NCBI RefSeq assembly: GCF_965118125.1
Contig: NZ_OZ221287.1
Coordinates: 558,001 to 622,000 of the forward strand
DNA: 64,000 bases
Reading direction: 5' to 3'
From: Pararobbsia alpina_A
GTDB lineage: Bacteria > Pseudomonadota > Gammaproteobacteria > Burkholderiales > Burkholderiaceae
Shown here piece after piece: positions 53,362 through 61,662 of this stretch (position 1 is its first letter; every line of letters starts with the position of its first letter). A program made the position numbers and the translations under genes. Below the pieces are notes generated by a model. That model searched no databases and was not told the DNA's origin. It saw only the letters and a program-made list of their open reading frames with translations.

Positions 53362-53775
53362 ATGAGAAAGACGTTGTTGCCGGTGCTCTGCGCCGCCTTG
53401 TCCCTGGCGGCGGTGACCGCCTCGGTGCGTGCGCAGCCGCTCGAGGACTGGATTCCGATCGCCCAGAGCAATACCGAGACGCTGCTGATGAAACGCACGG
53501 CGGCAGAGATATACCCGGACGGGACGCGCCGTGCGTTCGTGAAAACGGCCTACAAATCACCCCAGTCCGCGGGCGGACTTGAATTTACGACGACGGTCGC
53601 GCGCATCGTGTTCGATTGCAAGCGGCACGAGGCGAAAATCATTCATACGGATTTCATCGCATCAAGCGGTGACATCGTGTACGCCGACGACGCCGCCGAC
53701 GCGAGCTTCGTGGCGATCCAGCCCGAATCGGAGCCGGCGTTGGTCGAACAGGTCGTCTGCCAGCAGAAGAAATAG
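53362..53775 (+). CDS. Exported protein, possibly surface-adhesin E-like
   Basis: A 137-residue periplasmic protein with a signal peptide (LLPVLCAALSLAAVTASVRA) and GAGGAG before the ATG. The mature part, starting around EDWIPIAQ with a later block of beta strands and one paired Cys set (FDCKRHEAK and QVVCQQKK), resembles the small 'surface-adhesin protein E' group in layout. This likeness is weak and the role is unknown. Confidence 0.7.
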   Translation: MRKTLLPVLCAALSLAAVTASVRAQPLEDWIPIAQSNTETLLMKRTAAEIYPDGTRRAFVKTAYKSPQSAGGLEFTTTVARIVFDCKRHEAKIIHTDFIASSGDIVYADDAADASFVAIQPESEPALVEQVVCQQKK

Positions 53776-53863
53776 CGAGCTGCGGACCCGCGGAGTGGGG
53801 CGGCGCAGCCTCGAAGAGGGCGAGCAGTGTTGCCTCGCACGACTTGAGGCACGATCCGCTTGC

Positions 53864-54181
53864 TTATTGCGCCGACGTGTTGCGTGCCGCGGCTTGTTGC
53901 ATCGCAAGGACGTGCGCGCGCAGGGGCTGGTCGTACGGCGCAGGATAGTGGAACTGTGACAGCTCCCAGCAGCCATTGGCTTTTTCCGCTTGCATTGCCG
54001 CCACGACCTGCGCGCGGGTAAGCGGGCCCGTCGAGGCGGGCTGTGTCGGCGCGCACAGGTTGCGCGTGTCGACGGGGTTGATCGTATCGGCGTGCGCGGA
54101 CGCGGAGAGTGCGGCGCAGGCCAGGCCCAAGCCGATAAGGGCGGCGCCGGCCAGTGACTTCATATTCGACTTCGTATTCAT
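53864..54181 (-). CDS. DUF4148 exported protein
   Basis: A 105-residue protein with a signal peptide ending ASAHA and the DUF4148 pattern PLTRAQVVAAMQAEKANG near residues 53-70. Two cysteines (NLCAP, NGCWE) may pair. AAGGTG lies before the ATG. DUF4148 proteins are common small periplasmic proteins of Burkholderiaceae without known activity. Confidence 0.85.
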   Translation of the reverse strand: MNTKSNMKSLAGAALIGLGLACAALSASAHADTINPVDTRNLCAPTQPASTGPLTRAQVVAAMQAEKANGCWELSQFHYPAPYDQPLRAHVLAMQQAAARNTSAQ

Positions 54182-54418
54182 TGCATCACCTTGTATCCGA
54201 ATTCATACGGTCTGCGGATAGTAGGCGTGGGCATCGGCCCGGATAAATGTCGATCCCGCTAATGGTTTGTTACTTCAAACACAACACTCGAACGATTTGA
54301 CACGGTGGCGTGCGCAGTGGCTTGGCTATCATGGCAGCGCATGACGAACCTGGACCGCGGGTCGGACCGGAGGGTCGCACTGCCGGCTCGCACCGCTGGC
54401 TCGTACCGCCGGTCTTGA

Positions 54419-54742
54419 TCACGCTACGCGCGGCTGAAACGCGATGATGCACATGCCGAGCATCGCGACAGCGGCGCCGCAGAGGTCCCAGGCTGTCGGG
54501 CGCACGCGGTCGATGGTCCAGAGCCAGAGAATCGCGACGCCGATATAGACACCACCGTACGCGGCGTAAATGCGTCCCGCGGCGCTGGCGTGCAGTGTCA
54601 GCAGCCACGCGAACAGCGCAAGCGAGAGGGCACCGGGAACGAGCAGCCACGCACTGCCGTCCTCGCGAAGCCAACGGTAAGGAAAGTAGCAGCCGGCGAT
54701 CTCGGCGATCGCCGTCGCAAAGTAGAGCAGGAAAGTTTTCAT
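54419..54742 (-). CDS. ynfA: YnfA family (UPF0060) membrane protein
   Basis: A 107-residue protein with four helices. LLYFATAIAEIAGCYFPYRW at the start and GRIYAAYGGVYIGVAILWLW near residues 55-75 are the family marks, and RPTAWDLCGAAVAMLGMCII closes it. It belongs to the drug/metabolite superfamily; transport of toxic cations is suspected but not proved. Confidence 0.93.
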   Translation of the reverse strand: MKTFLLYFATAIAEIAGCYFPYRWLREDGSAWLLVPGALSLALFAWLLTLHASAAGRIYAAYGGVYIGVAILWLWTIDRVRPTAWDLCGAAVAMLGMCIIAFQPRVA

Positions 54743-54927
54743 CGGGTTCCGGCAAAGCGTACGCTTGAGACGGGCATTCTATCGACCGCATGCGTGCAGC
54801 GCCGCGGGAATGCCCCTTGCTTGACGTTGCTCGCAGCGATGCGCCATGCGGGCGAACTGCAGCGTGCGCGGCCCGGACGCACTATTCAACCGTCGCCGGT
54901 CGCGCCGGTGTTCACAGTGAGAGTTCT

Positions 54928-56940
54928 ATGGATGGCGTACCCAAGCCGCCCCGGCCGCCTGCACAGGTGGCCCCTGCGGAAGCACCCGGTATTCGTGTTC
55001 TCACGACGCTGATCACGGCGGTTATCGTCGTCTGCGCGCTGTATTTCGGCCGCACGGTGCTCATTCCGATCACGCTGGCGATTCTGCTGAGTTTCCTGCT
55101 CGCGCCGCTTGCCGACTGGCTGCGGTCGTTTCGCCTGGGCCGGATTCCTTCAGTGATTGCAGCCGTCGTGTTCGCGCTGCTCGTCGTGCTCGCGATGGGC
55201 GGGCTTATCGGCGTGCAGATCGCGCAACTCGCGTCGTCGCTGCCGCGGTATCAGGCCACCATCGAAGACAAGGTCAACACCGTCCAGGAAAAGACCCTCG
55301 GCAGGGCCGACGACCTGCTGACGCGCGCCGCCCATGCACTCAAGGAGTCGGGGCAACGTGTTCAGGACAATTCGACACCGAAGCCGGCCGACGCGGAAAA
55401 CGACGTGCGCCCGCTGCCCGTCGAGGTTCATGAGCCGTCTGCGTCGCCGCTCCAGCTCGCGCAGCGCTTCCTGTCGCCGGTGGTCGATCCACTCGCGACG
55501 TCGGGCATCGTGCTGATTGTCGCGATCTTTATCCTGATTCAGCGCGGTGACCTACGCGACCGGATGATCCGGCTTGTCGGCTCGAGCGACCTGCACCGCA
55601 CGACCACGGCGATGGACGAGGCGGCTCGCCGCCTGAGCCGGTATTTCGTCGCGCAGCTGTCGATGAACGCGGGCGTGGGCATCGTCATCGCAATCGGGCT
55701 CGTCGTGATGGGGGTGCCGGGCGCGCTGCTGTTCGGCGTTCTGGCGGCGTTGCTGCGGTTCGTCCCGTATATCGGCTCGTGGCTCGCTGCGGCCGCGGCG
55801 GCATTGCTGGCTGCGGCGGTTCAGCCCAACTGGACGCTGTTCGTCTGGACCATCGTGCTGTTCGGCTTTGTCGAGATCCTTGCCTCGCAGGTGATCGAGC
55901 CCGTGCTGTACGGGCATAGCACGGGCCTGTCGCCGTTCGCGGTGATTGTCGCGGCAATCTTCTGGAGCTGGATCTGGGGGCCGATCGGGCTGATTCTGTC
56001 GACGCCGCTGACGCTGTGCCTCGTGATCCTGGGCCGGCACGTCGACCGGCTGCAATTCCTCGAGGTGCTGTTCGGAGACAGGCCGGCGCTCACGCCCGAC
56101 GAGAATTTCTATCAACGCATTCTCGCCGGCGACCCCGATGAAGCCCTGACGCAGGCCGAGGTCCTGTTGCGCGAAAACTCGTTGATGGCCTATTACGACG
56201 AAGTCGCGATCAAGGGCCTGCGCCTCGCCTACAACGATATGGCGCGTGGCGTGGTGACCGAGGCGCAGTTGCGACGCATCAAGCAGGCGACGCAGGACCT
56301 GATCGAGGGGCTCGAGGATGTCGAGGACCGGGCGCTCGAATCGATGTCACCTGAAGAAGCCGCGGAACGCGCACCCATCGGCGATCTCCTGCCCGAGCGG
56401 CTTGACGGGGCCGTGCAATCGGTGCCCGACTTCGATCCGGGCCGCGGCGGACGTCACGCGCCGGTGCTGTGCATTTCCGGCCGCGGCGAGCTCGACGAAC
56501 TGATGGCCGCGATCGCGATGCAGTTGCTCGACAAGCACGGCATGAGCGCGAGTCACGTCGCGTCGGACGATTTCGCGCGCGACAATCAGGCCGTCGAAGC
56601 ACTCGAGCGCTCGACGATCGTCTGCATCCTCTCGTTCGATGCCGAATACCTGCCGTTCTATTTGCGCTACCTGATCCGGCGCGTGCAGCAACGTGTGCCG
56701 GGTGCCACCATCGTGTTCGGTCTGGGCCGGGAATGGATTCATGCGGCGGCGAAGGGAAGCGGATCGATTTCGGATCTCGGCAACGCCAATCTCGTCGCGA
56801 CGCTTCATGAATTGACCGAAGCGTGCGTGCTGGCTGCACACCTTCAGTTCGGCGGCCGCGTGATCCCGGCTCAGGACACCGAGGGCGAGGGCACATCGGG
56901 CGCTGACGAATCCGCTCATCGCCGCTTCGCCGCACGTTGA
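54928..56940 (+). CDS. AI-2E family transporter with C-terminal soluble domain
   Basis: A 670-residue protein. Residues 20-360 form the eight-helix AI-2E/PerM permease with its typical PIGLILSTPLTLCLVILGRH near the end. A further 300 residues follow: a helical linker rich in Glu (VTEAQLRRIKQATQDLIEGL) and then an alpha/beta domain (APVLCISGRGELDELMAAIA, PGATIVFGLGREW) that looks like a flavodoxin or B12-binding-type fold without the cobalamin His motif. The ATG at the hydrophilic N terminus is preferred to an open frame 46 codons longer. Substrate unknown. Confidence 0.85.
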   Translation: MDGVPKPPRPPAQVAPAEAPGIRVLTTLITAVIVVCALYFGRTVLIPITLAILLSFLLAPLADWLRSFRLGRIPSVIAAVVFALLVVLAMGGLIGVQIAQLASSLPRYQATIEDKVNTVQEKTLGRADDLLTRAAHALKESGQRVQDNSTPKPADAENDVRPLPVEVHEPSASPLQLAQRFLSPVVDPLATSGIVLIVAIFILIQRGDLRDRMIRLVGSSDLHRTTTAMDEAARRLSRYFVAQLSMNAGVGIVIAIGLVVMGVPGALLFGVLAALLRFVPYIGSWLAAAAAALLAAAVQPNWTLFVWTIVLFGFVEILASQVIEPVLYGHSTGLSPFAVIVAAIFWSWIWGPIGLILSTPLTLCLVILGRHVDRLQFLEVLFGDRPALTPDENFYQRILAGDPDEALTQAEVLLRENSLMAYYDEVAIKGLRLAYNDMARGVVTEAQLRRIKQATQDLIEGLEDVEDRALESMSPEEAAERAPIGDLLPERLDGAVQSVPDFDPGRGGRHAPVLCISGRGELDELMAAIAMQLLDKHGMSASHVASDDFARDNQAVEALERSTIVCILSFDAEYLPFYLRYLIRRVQQRVPGATIVFGLGREWIHAAAKGSGSISDLGNANLVATLHELTEACVLAAHLQFGGRVIPAQDTEGEGTSGADESAHRRFAAR

Positions 56941-57008
56941 AGGCAGGTGCGCATGCTGTGACCTGCTTTGAGCGCGCGCGTGCAATGGCCGATAGAATGT
57001 CGCGATGC

Positions 57009-57030
57009 CCGCGCGGAATCGTCCGCGCGG
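57009..57030 (+). promoter_or_regulatory. Hairpin before map
   Basis: CCGCGCGGA and TCCGCGCGG pair perfectly around the tetraloop ATCG, 20 bases before the map start. It could end the upstream message or affect map translation. Confidence 0.45.
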
Positions 57031-57050
57031 CCCAATTCAGTCGAATGTGA

Positions 57051-57836
57051 ATGCCCATTACCTATAAATCCGCGGAGGATCTCGCGAAGCTGCGCATTGC
57101 GGGCCGGCTCGCCGCGGACGTGCTCGAGATGATTGCCCCCCACGTGCGCGCGGGCGTGACCACCGACGAGCTCGATGCGATCTGCAACGACTTCATCGTC
57201 AATCATCAACGTGCGATTCCGGCCAATGTCGGCTATCACGGTTTTCCGAAGACCATCTGCGCGTCGGTCAATCACGTGGTCTGCCACGGGATTCCGAACG
57301 CGAAGCAGACGCTCAAGGATGGCGACATCATCAATATCGATGTCGCGGTGATCAAGGACGGCTATTTCGGCGATACGAGCCGCATGTACTTCGTGGGGCC
57401 GGCGAGCGACAAGGCGAAGCGTCTGGTCGAGACGACGTATGAGGCCATGCTTGCCGGGATTCATCAGGTGCGCCCGGGTGCCACGCTCGGCGACGTCGGG
57501 CACGCGATTCAGCGTGTCGCGCATCGCGAGGGGTATTCAATCGTGCGTGAGTATTGCGGGCACGGCATCGGCAAGATCTATCACGAAGAACCGCAGGTGC
57601 TGCACTACGGGCAACCGGGCACAGGCCTGAAGCTGAAGCCGGGTATGGTGTTCACGATCGAGCCGATGATCAATATCGGACGCGCGGCGACGCAGGTGCT
57701 CGAAGACAACTGGACGGTCGTCACGCGAGACAAGTCGTGGTCGGCCCAGTGGGAGCACATGATCGCGGTGACCGACGACGGGTACGAGGTTCTCACGCCC
57801 TGGCCGGACGGCACGGGTACGTATCCTGCACCCTGA
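57051..57836 (+). CDS. map: Methionine aminopeptidase, type I
   Basis: A 261-residue enzyme that removes the initiator methionine from new proteins. The metal ligands are all in place: Asp97, Asp108, His171, Glu204 and Glu235, with His79 in VVCHGIPN. Length and residue numbers match the E. coli enzyme closely. Many Burkholderiales have a second copy next to rpsB; this one stands by itself between the AI-2E-type permease and the manganese riboswitch. Confidence 0.95.
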   Translation: MPITYKSAEDLAKLRIAGRLAADVLEMIAPHVRAGVTTDELDAICNDFIVNHQRAIPANVGYHGFPKTICASVNHVVCHGIPNAKQTLKDGDIINIDVAVIKDGYFGDTSRMYFVGPASDKAKRLVETTYEAMLAGIHQVRPGATLGDVGHAIQRVAHREGYSIVREYCGHGIGKIYHEEPQVLHYGQPGTGLKLKPGMVFTIEPMINIGRAATQVLEDNWTVVTRDKSWSAQWEHMIAVTDDGYEVLTPWPDGTGTYPAP

Positions 57837-57919
57837 ACGGCATCTCGAGCGGCACCCGCGACTTCATGCTGCCGGCTGAAAACTTGTCGAAAGGCGCCCC
57901 GCTCGATACAATGCCCCCC

Positions 57920-58040
57920 GTCATTGGGGAGTAGTCTTCTTCCGCTTCGGGAAGAGAGCGCGTCAACATCATCGGCGATAGCCGTGGCGCGTTCGACCTT
58001 GCAAGGTTTGGCGAGACCATTGACGCGCCACTTCGTCCTG
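57920..58040 (+). ncRNA. Probable yybP-ykoY manganese riboswitch
   Basis: The region has the conserved pieces of the yybP-ykoY element in order: GGGGAGTAG (57926-57934), a short hairpin (TTCCGCTTCGGGAA), GCGTCAACATCATCGG, and GGCGAGACCATTG. GCGCGTCAA (57958-57966) can also pair with TTGACGCGC (58020-58028), a possible switching stem. The element lies in the leader of the antiporter gene. Known members sense Mn2+ and turn on manganese export or related genes. Confidence 0.85.
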
Positions 58041-58092
58041 GCCGGACGAGAAGGGTGCGTCATGGATCGATCGTCCGGCCCCTGGAGCTTGC

Positions 58093-59106
58093 GTGATCTC
58101 TCTTGTTCTCGAGTTGCTGCTGATGCTGGTGATTATCCTCATCGCAGCCGAACTCTTTACCAATGCGCTCGAACATCTGGGCGAGCGCCTCAAGATCTCC
58201 GAAGGCGTCACGGGTTCCTTGTTCGCGGCGGTTGGTACGGCTTTGCCCGAAACCACGGTGCCGTTGCTCGCCATTTTGTCCGGCGACCATGCGACGGGAA
58301 CGGTCAACGAGGAGATCGGGGTCGGCGCCATTCTCGGTGCGCCGCTGATGCTTGCCACGCTGTCGACATTTCTGATGACGCTTGCGGTGTTCCGCGAGCG
58401 CAAGGTGTCGGGCCGCATCCGCCCTGAACGCTCGGGCTTCGAGCGTGACCTCAACTTCTTTATCTGTGCGTTCGTACTCGCGGCCGCGGCGATGTTCGTG
58501 CCGCACCACAACACGCTGGTGCGTGCGCTGATCTCGCTGGCCCTGGTCGGCGTGTATGTGGCCTACGTCGCGTCGACGCTGCGCGCCTCGGAATCCCTCG
58601 TCGATGCGGGCCACGGCACCGAAGCCGAGGGACATATGTTTCTCGCGCGATTCGGGCTGCCGACCAACCTTGCCACCATCGTGCTGCAGCTTGCACTCGC
58701 CGTTGTGTTGCTGGTCGGCGGCGCGAAGGGCTTTATTCACGGTGTCGAAGGCGTCTCGAAAGCGCTCGGCGTCTCGGCGTTGCTGCTGTCGTTGTTGATC
58801 ATTCCGATCGCGACCGAGCTGCCGGAGAAGGTCAATAGCATTCTCTGGATCCGCCGCGGCAAGGACACGCTCGCGTTCGGCAATATCACGGGTGCCATGG
58901 TGTTCCAGGGCACGCTGCTGCCGGCAATCGGCATCATGCTGACGCCGTGGGCGCCGCGCATCGAAGTGCTCACGGGGGTGACGATCACGCTTATCGCCGC
59001 GATCTGGATGCGGCTCAATTCGCACAAGGACGGCGTGCGTGTCTGGGCATTGCTTATCAACGGCGGGCTTTACGCGGCGTATTTGCTGATCACGCTGTCG
59101 CGGTAG
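58093..59106 (+). CDS. CaCA-family cation antiporter, probably manganese-responsive
   Basis: A 337-residue membrane protein of the cation/Ca2+ exchanger superfamily with about ten helices and the two inverted alpha repeats: VGTALPETTVPLLAI (residues about 47-61) and IPIATELPEKVNSILWIRRG. The acidic residues of both repeats are kept. It starts with GTG. The riboswitch upstream suggests that it handles Mn2+ (export) rather than, or besides, Ca2+. Confidence 0.88.
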   Translation: MISLVLELLLMLVIILIAAELFTNALEHLGERLKISEGVTGSLFAAVGTALPETTVPLLAILSGDHATGTVNEEIGVGAILGAPLMLATLSTFLMTLAVFRERKVSGRIRPERSGFERDLNFFICAFVLAAAAMFVPHHNTLVRALISLALVGVYVAYVASTLRASESLVDAGHGTEAEGHMFLARFGLPTNLATIVLQLALAVVLLVGGAKGFIHGVEGVSKALGVSALLLSLLIIPIATELPEKVNSILWIRRGKDTLAFGNITGAMVFQGTLLPAIGIMLTPWAPRIEVLTGVTITLIAAIWMRLNSHKDGVRVWALLINGGLYAAYLLITLSR

Positions 59107-59182
59107 GCCAAACCGGCAAAGACGTTGTCGCGCGCATGCGCTTACACTCTCACCGACTCGCGAACGGCGAACGGAGACACCC

Positions 59183-60031
59183 ATGTCGGCTGACGAAAAA
59201 GCAACGCGCAAGACTTCAAAGAAACCAACGAGCTCCGCTTCCGATAAAGGGACGTTGAAAGCGGGTTCCGCGACGGAGCTCAAGGCCAGTACGAAATCGG
59301 GTACGAAAGCGGGCTCGAAGGCGGATCCGGATCAAGCTTCAAAAGCGGTTTCAAAAACGAGCCCGAAAACGGCTTCAAAGGCCGTTTCGAAGGCCGCCCC
59401 GATGGTCGCCGACCATTCGGAAAGCGCCGAGATGGTCGCGCGTTGCCACTGGTGCGAAGGCATCCCCGAGTACCAGCGCTATCACGATCACGAATGGGGT
59501 TTTCCGGTCGACGACGACCGGCGCCTGTTCGAAAAGATCTGTCTCGAGGGTTTCCAGTCGGGTTTGAGCTGGATCACGATCCTTCGCAAACGCGAGGCGT
59601 TCCGCAAGGCCTTTGCGAATTTCGACGCACGCAAGGTCGCGCGCTTTGATGAGCGCGATATCGAGCGCTTGCTCGGCGATGAGGGCATCGTGCGGCACCG
59701 GGGCAAGATCGAGGCTGCGATCAACAACGCGCAGCGTCTGCTCGAACTGCTTGAAACGGAGCACTCACTCGCCGCATTTCTCTGGCGCTTCGAGCCCGAT
59801 CCGAAGACGCGGCCGAAGAAGCTGACCCGTGAGGTGTTGAGCACGATGGCCATCACGCCGGAATCGACGGCGCTCAGCAAAGAGCTCAAGAAACGCGGAT
59901 GGAAATTCGTGGGGCCGACGACGATGTATGCGCTGATGCAGGCGATGGGGCTGGTCAACGACCATCAGGATGGATGCGCTGCACGGGCGCTCGCGCTCAA
60001 GGCGCGTGAGTCTTTCAAAGTGCCGGTCTGA
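59183..60031 (+). CDS. tag: DNA-3-methyladenine glycosylase I with Lys-rich N-terminal extension
   Basis: A 282-residue protein. Residues 86-282 are a full Tag glycosylase, which cuts 3-methyladenine out of alkylated DNA; the zinc-site Cys and His residues are visible in RCHWCEGIPEYQRYHDHEWG and GLVNDHQDGCAA. The first 85 residues are an extension built of Lys, Ser, Thr and Ala, with DNA repeats of 12 bp; standard Tag has no such part. GGAGA precedes the ATG. The tail may raise DNA affinity, like a histone H1-type tail. Confidence 0.93.
   Translation: MSADEKATRKTSKKPTSSASDKGTLKAGSATELKASTKSGTKAGSKADPDQASKAVSKTSPKTASKAVSKAAPMVADHSESAEMVARCHWCEGIPEYQRYHDHEWGFPVDDDRRLFEKICLEGFQSGLSWITILRKREAFRKAFANFDARKVARFDERDIERLLGDEGIVRHRGKIEAAINNAQRLLELLETEHSLAAFLWRFEPDPKTRPKKLTREVLSTMAITPESTALSKELKKRGWKFVGPTTMYALMQAMGLVNDHQDGCAARALALKARESFKVPV
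59340..59399 (+). repeat. Five 12-bp repeats in the tag N-terminal extension
   Basis: Five consecutive in-frame 12-mers of the type TCAAAAGCGGTT encode Ser-Lys-Ala/Thr-Val/Ser/Ala units of the basic extension. Confidence 0.7.
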
Positions 60032-60154
60032 ACGACGTCGTCTGAAAGATGCCAGTCTGCAAGACGCCGGACTGCAAGGCGCCGAACCGAAAGACGTCGT
60101 CGCCATGATGCACCCACGCCAGATCATTGAGTGATCGGGCGTGGGCTGGCGAAT

Positions 60155-60397
60155 CTAGCGTTCGCCGTCGAGCAGATCGTTGAGCAGACCGTCGAACGCC
60201 ATTTGCGCGTCCTCGAGTTCCTGTAGAGCGACATCGAGCACCTGAAGCGCGAGCTTCGACGGCTGACCGCTGCCTTCGGGCGGAAACTGCGATTGCAGCG
60301 AGGTAAAGGCCGTCTGGACCTTGTGTGTGGCGGCGACCACGCGTTCCATCGCCTGAGCCTCTTCGGCGCGCTTCTGGGCTTCTGTCGGTTCGTTCAT
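60155..60397 (-). CDS. Small acidic hypothetical protein
   Basis: An 80-residue acidic, Gln/Glu-rich and mainly helical protein (AQKRAEEAQAMERVVAATHK; LALQVLDVALQELEDAQMAF). No export signal. GAGAG lies a few bases before the ATG. Not recognised beyond looking like a conserved helical Burkholderiales protein. The 120 bp between it and tag contain imperfect repeats of GAAAGATGCCAGTCTGCAAG type. Confidence 0.6.
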   Translation of the reverse strand: MNEPTEAQKRAEEAQAMERVVAATHKVQTAFTSLQSQFPPEGSGQPSKLALQVLDVALQELEDAQMAFDGLLNDLLDGER

Positions 60398-60489
60398 AAC
60401 GCTCTCATCGTTCGCTTCTTTTCGGCATCGTTGTCAGGGATGACATCAGGCATCGCATCGCGCGACGGCTCGACCCTGAGGTCCGACCA

Positions 60490-61647
60490 TTATCCTCGTG
60501 TCGCGGCGGAGCGGGTATCCGCATAGAGCCGCTGCGCGTCACGCTTGAGCGCAGCCGCAATGCCGGGTTCAAAGGTGTAGTGGCCCGATGCCTTGACCAG
60601 CGACAGACTCGCGCCGGGCCATGCGTCGGCGAGTGCTTGCGCCTGATCGGCCGGGCACACCATATCGAAGCGGCCGTGCACGATATAGCAGGGCAGGTGT
60701 GCGATCCGGTAGACCTGCAGCAGCAGATCCGGCGGCGGGAGTTCTTTCGCCATGTAGTGGCGTTCAAGCAGCGCCATCGATATTGCCGATGAAGGCACGC
60801 GCGCCGCGCCGGGCGTGTTTGCAGCGGTGTTCTGCGCATGGCTGCCTGCCGCGCCCGAACCGGCCGCGGCACCCGCGCCGTTTGCTCCCGCAGCGGAGCT
60901 AGTCGCACTCGTAGCACTCGTGTTCCGCACGCCGCCTGTTCCATCCGCATCCGAAGCGCCGGTGTCGCCCGACTTGGCTGGCGCATCGTCCGGCATGGGG
61001 CCGACGGACGACAGGCCATATTCGAACCCCGACCACTGCTGAGCGAGACGTAGCCCCGCCGTATCGAACCGCGACAACGGCGCCTCGGCGAACTCGAGCA
61101 CCTCGGCGACGTTTTTCGGTCGCCGCCCGCTCGCCTGTTCGATCGCGTCGAGGAACCGGGCATGCGCGTCGGGAAATACGCGCCGCACATCCCAGAGAAA
61201 CCAGTCGATGTCCTGCCGGCGCGCGAGGAAGATGCCGCGCAGCAAAAAGCCCGTGCACCGCTCGGGATGCTGAATGCCGTAGGCGAGTGCGAGCGTGGTG
61301 CCCCACGACCCGCCAAACACGGCCCATTGCTCGATGCCAAGCAGTGTGCGAAGTGCCTCGATATCGGAGACGAGTTGCTTCAGGCCGTTTTCACGCAATT
61401 CGCCAAACGGTGTCGACCGACCGCATCCGCGCTGGTCGAACATGACGATGCGCCACTGCGCGGGGTCGAAGAAGTCCGCCCATCGCGGATTGGTCGCCCC
61501 TCCGGGACCGCCGTGCAGGATCACGACCGCAGGTCCGTTCGGGTTGCCGTGACTGCGCCAGTAAAGCGAGTGGCCATCGCCCACATCGAGCATGCCGTCG
61601 CGAAAGCCGGGGGCTGCGGCGTCACCGTCCTTTTTCAGATCTTCCAT
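60490..61647 (-). CDS. pip: Prolyl aminopeptidase (proline iminopeptidase)
   Basis: A 385-residue alpha/beta hydrolase that removes N-terminal proline from peptides. The oxyanion HGGPGG, nucleophile FGGSWGTTLAL, acid in HGRFDMVCP and His in SGHYTFEPG are all there. A low-complexity insert of about 60 residues rich in Gly, Ala, Ser and Thr (encoded roughly at 60800-60980) sits in the cap domain and makes it longer than the usual 315 residues. It lies 15 bp behind the FAD dehydrogenase gene and is probably in one transcript with it. Confidence 0.92.
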   Translation of the reverse strand: MEDLKKDGDAAAPGFRDGMLDVGDGHSLYWRSHGNPNGPAVVILHGGPGGATNPRWADFFDPAQWRIVMFDQRGCGRSTPFGELRENGLKQLVSDIEALRTLLGIEQWAVFGGSWGTTLALAYGIQHPERCTGFLLRGIFLARRQDIDWFLWDVRRVFPDAHARFLDAIEQASGRRPKNVAEVLEFAEAPLSRFDTAGLRLAQQWSGFEYGLSSVGPMPDDAPAKSGDTGASDADGTGGVRNTSATSATSSAAGANGAGAAAGSGAAGSHAQNTAANTPGAARVPSSAISMALLERHYMAKELPPPDLLLQVYRIAHLPCYIVHGRFDMVCPADQAQALADAWPGASLSLVKASGHYTFEPGIAAALKRDAQRLYADTRSAATRG

Positions 61648-61662
61648 GAGATGTCTTGCGCG

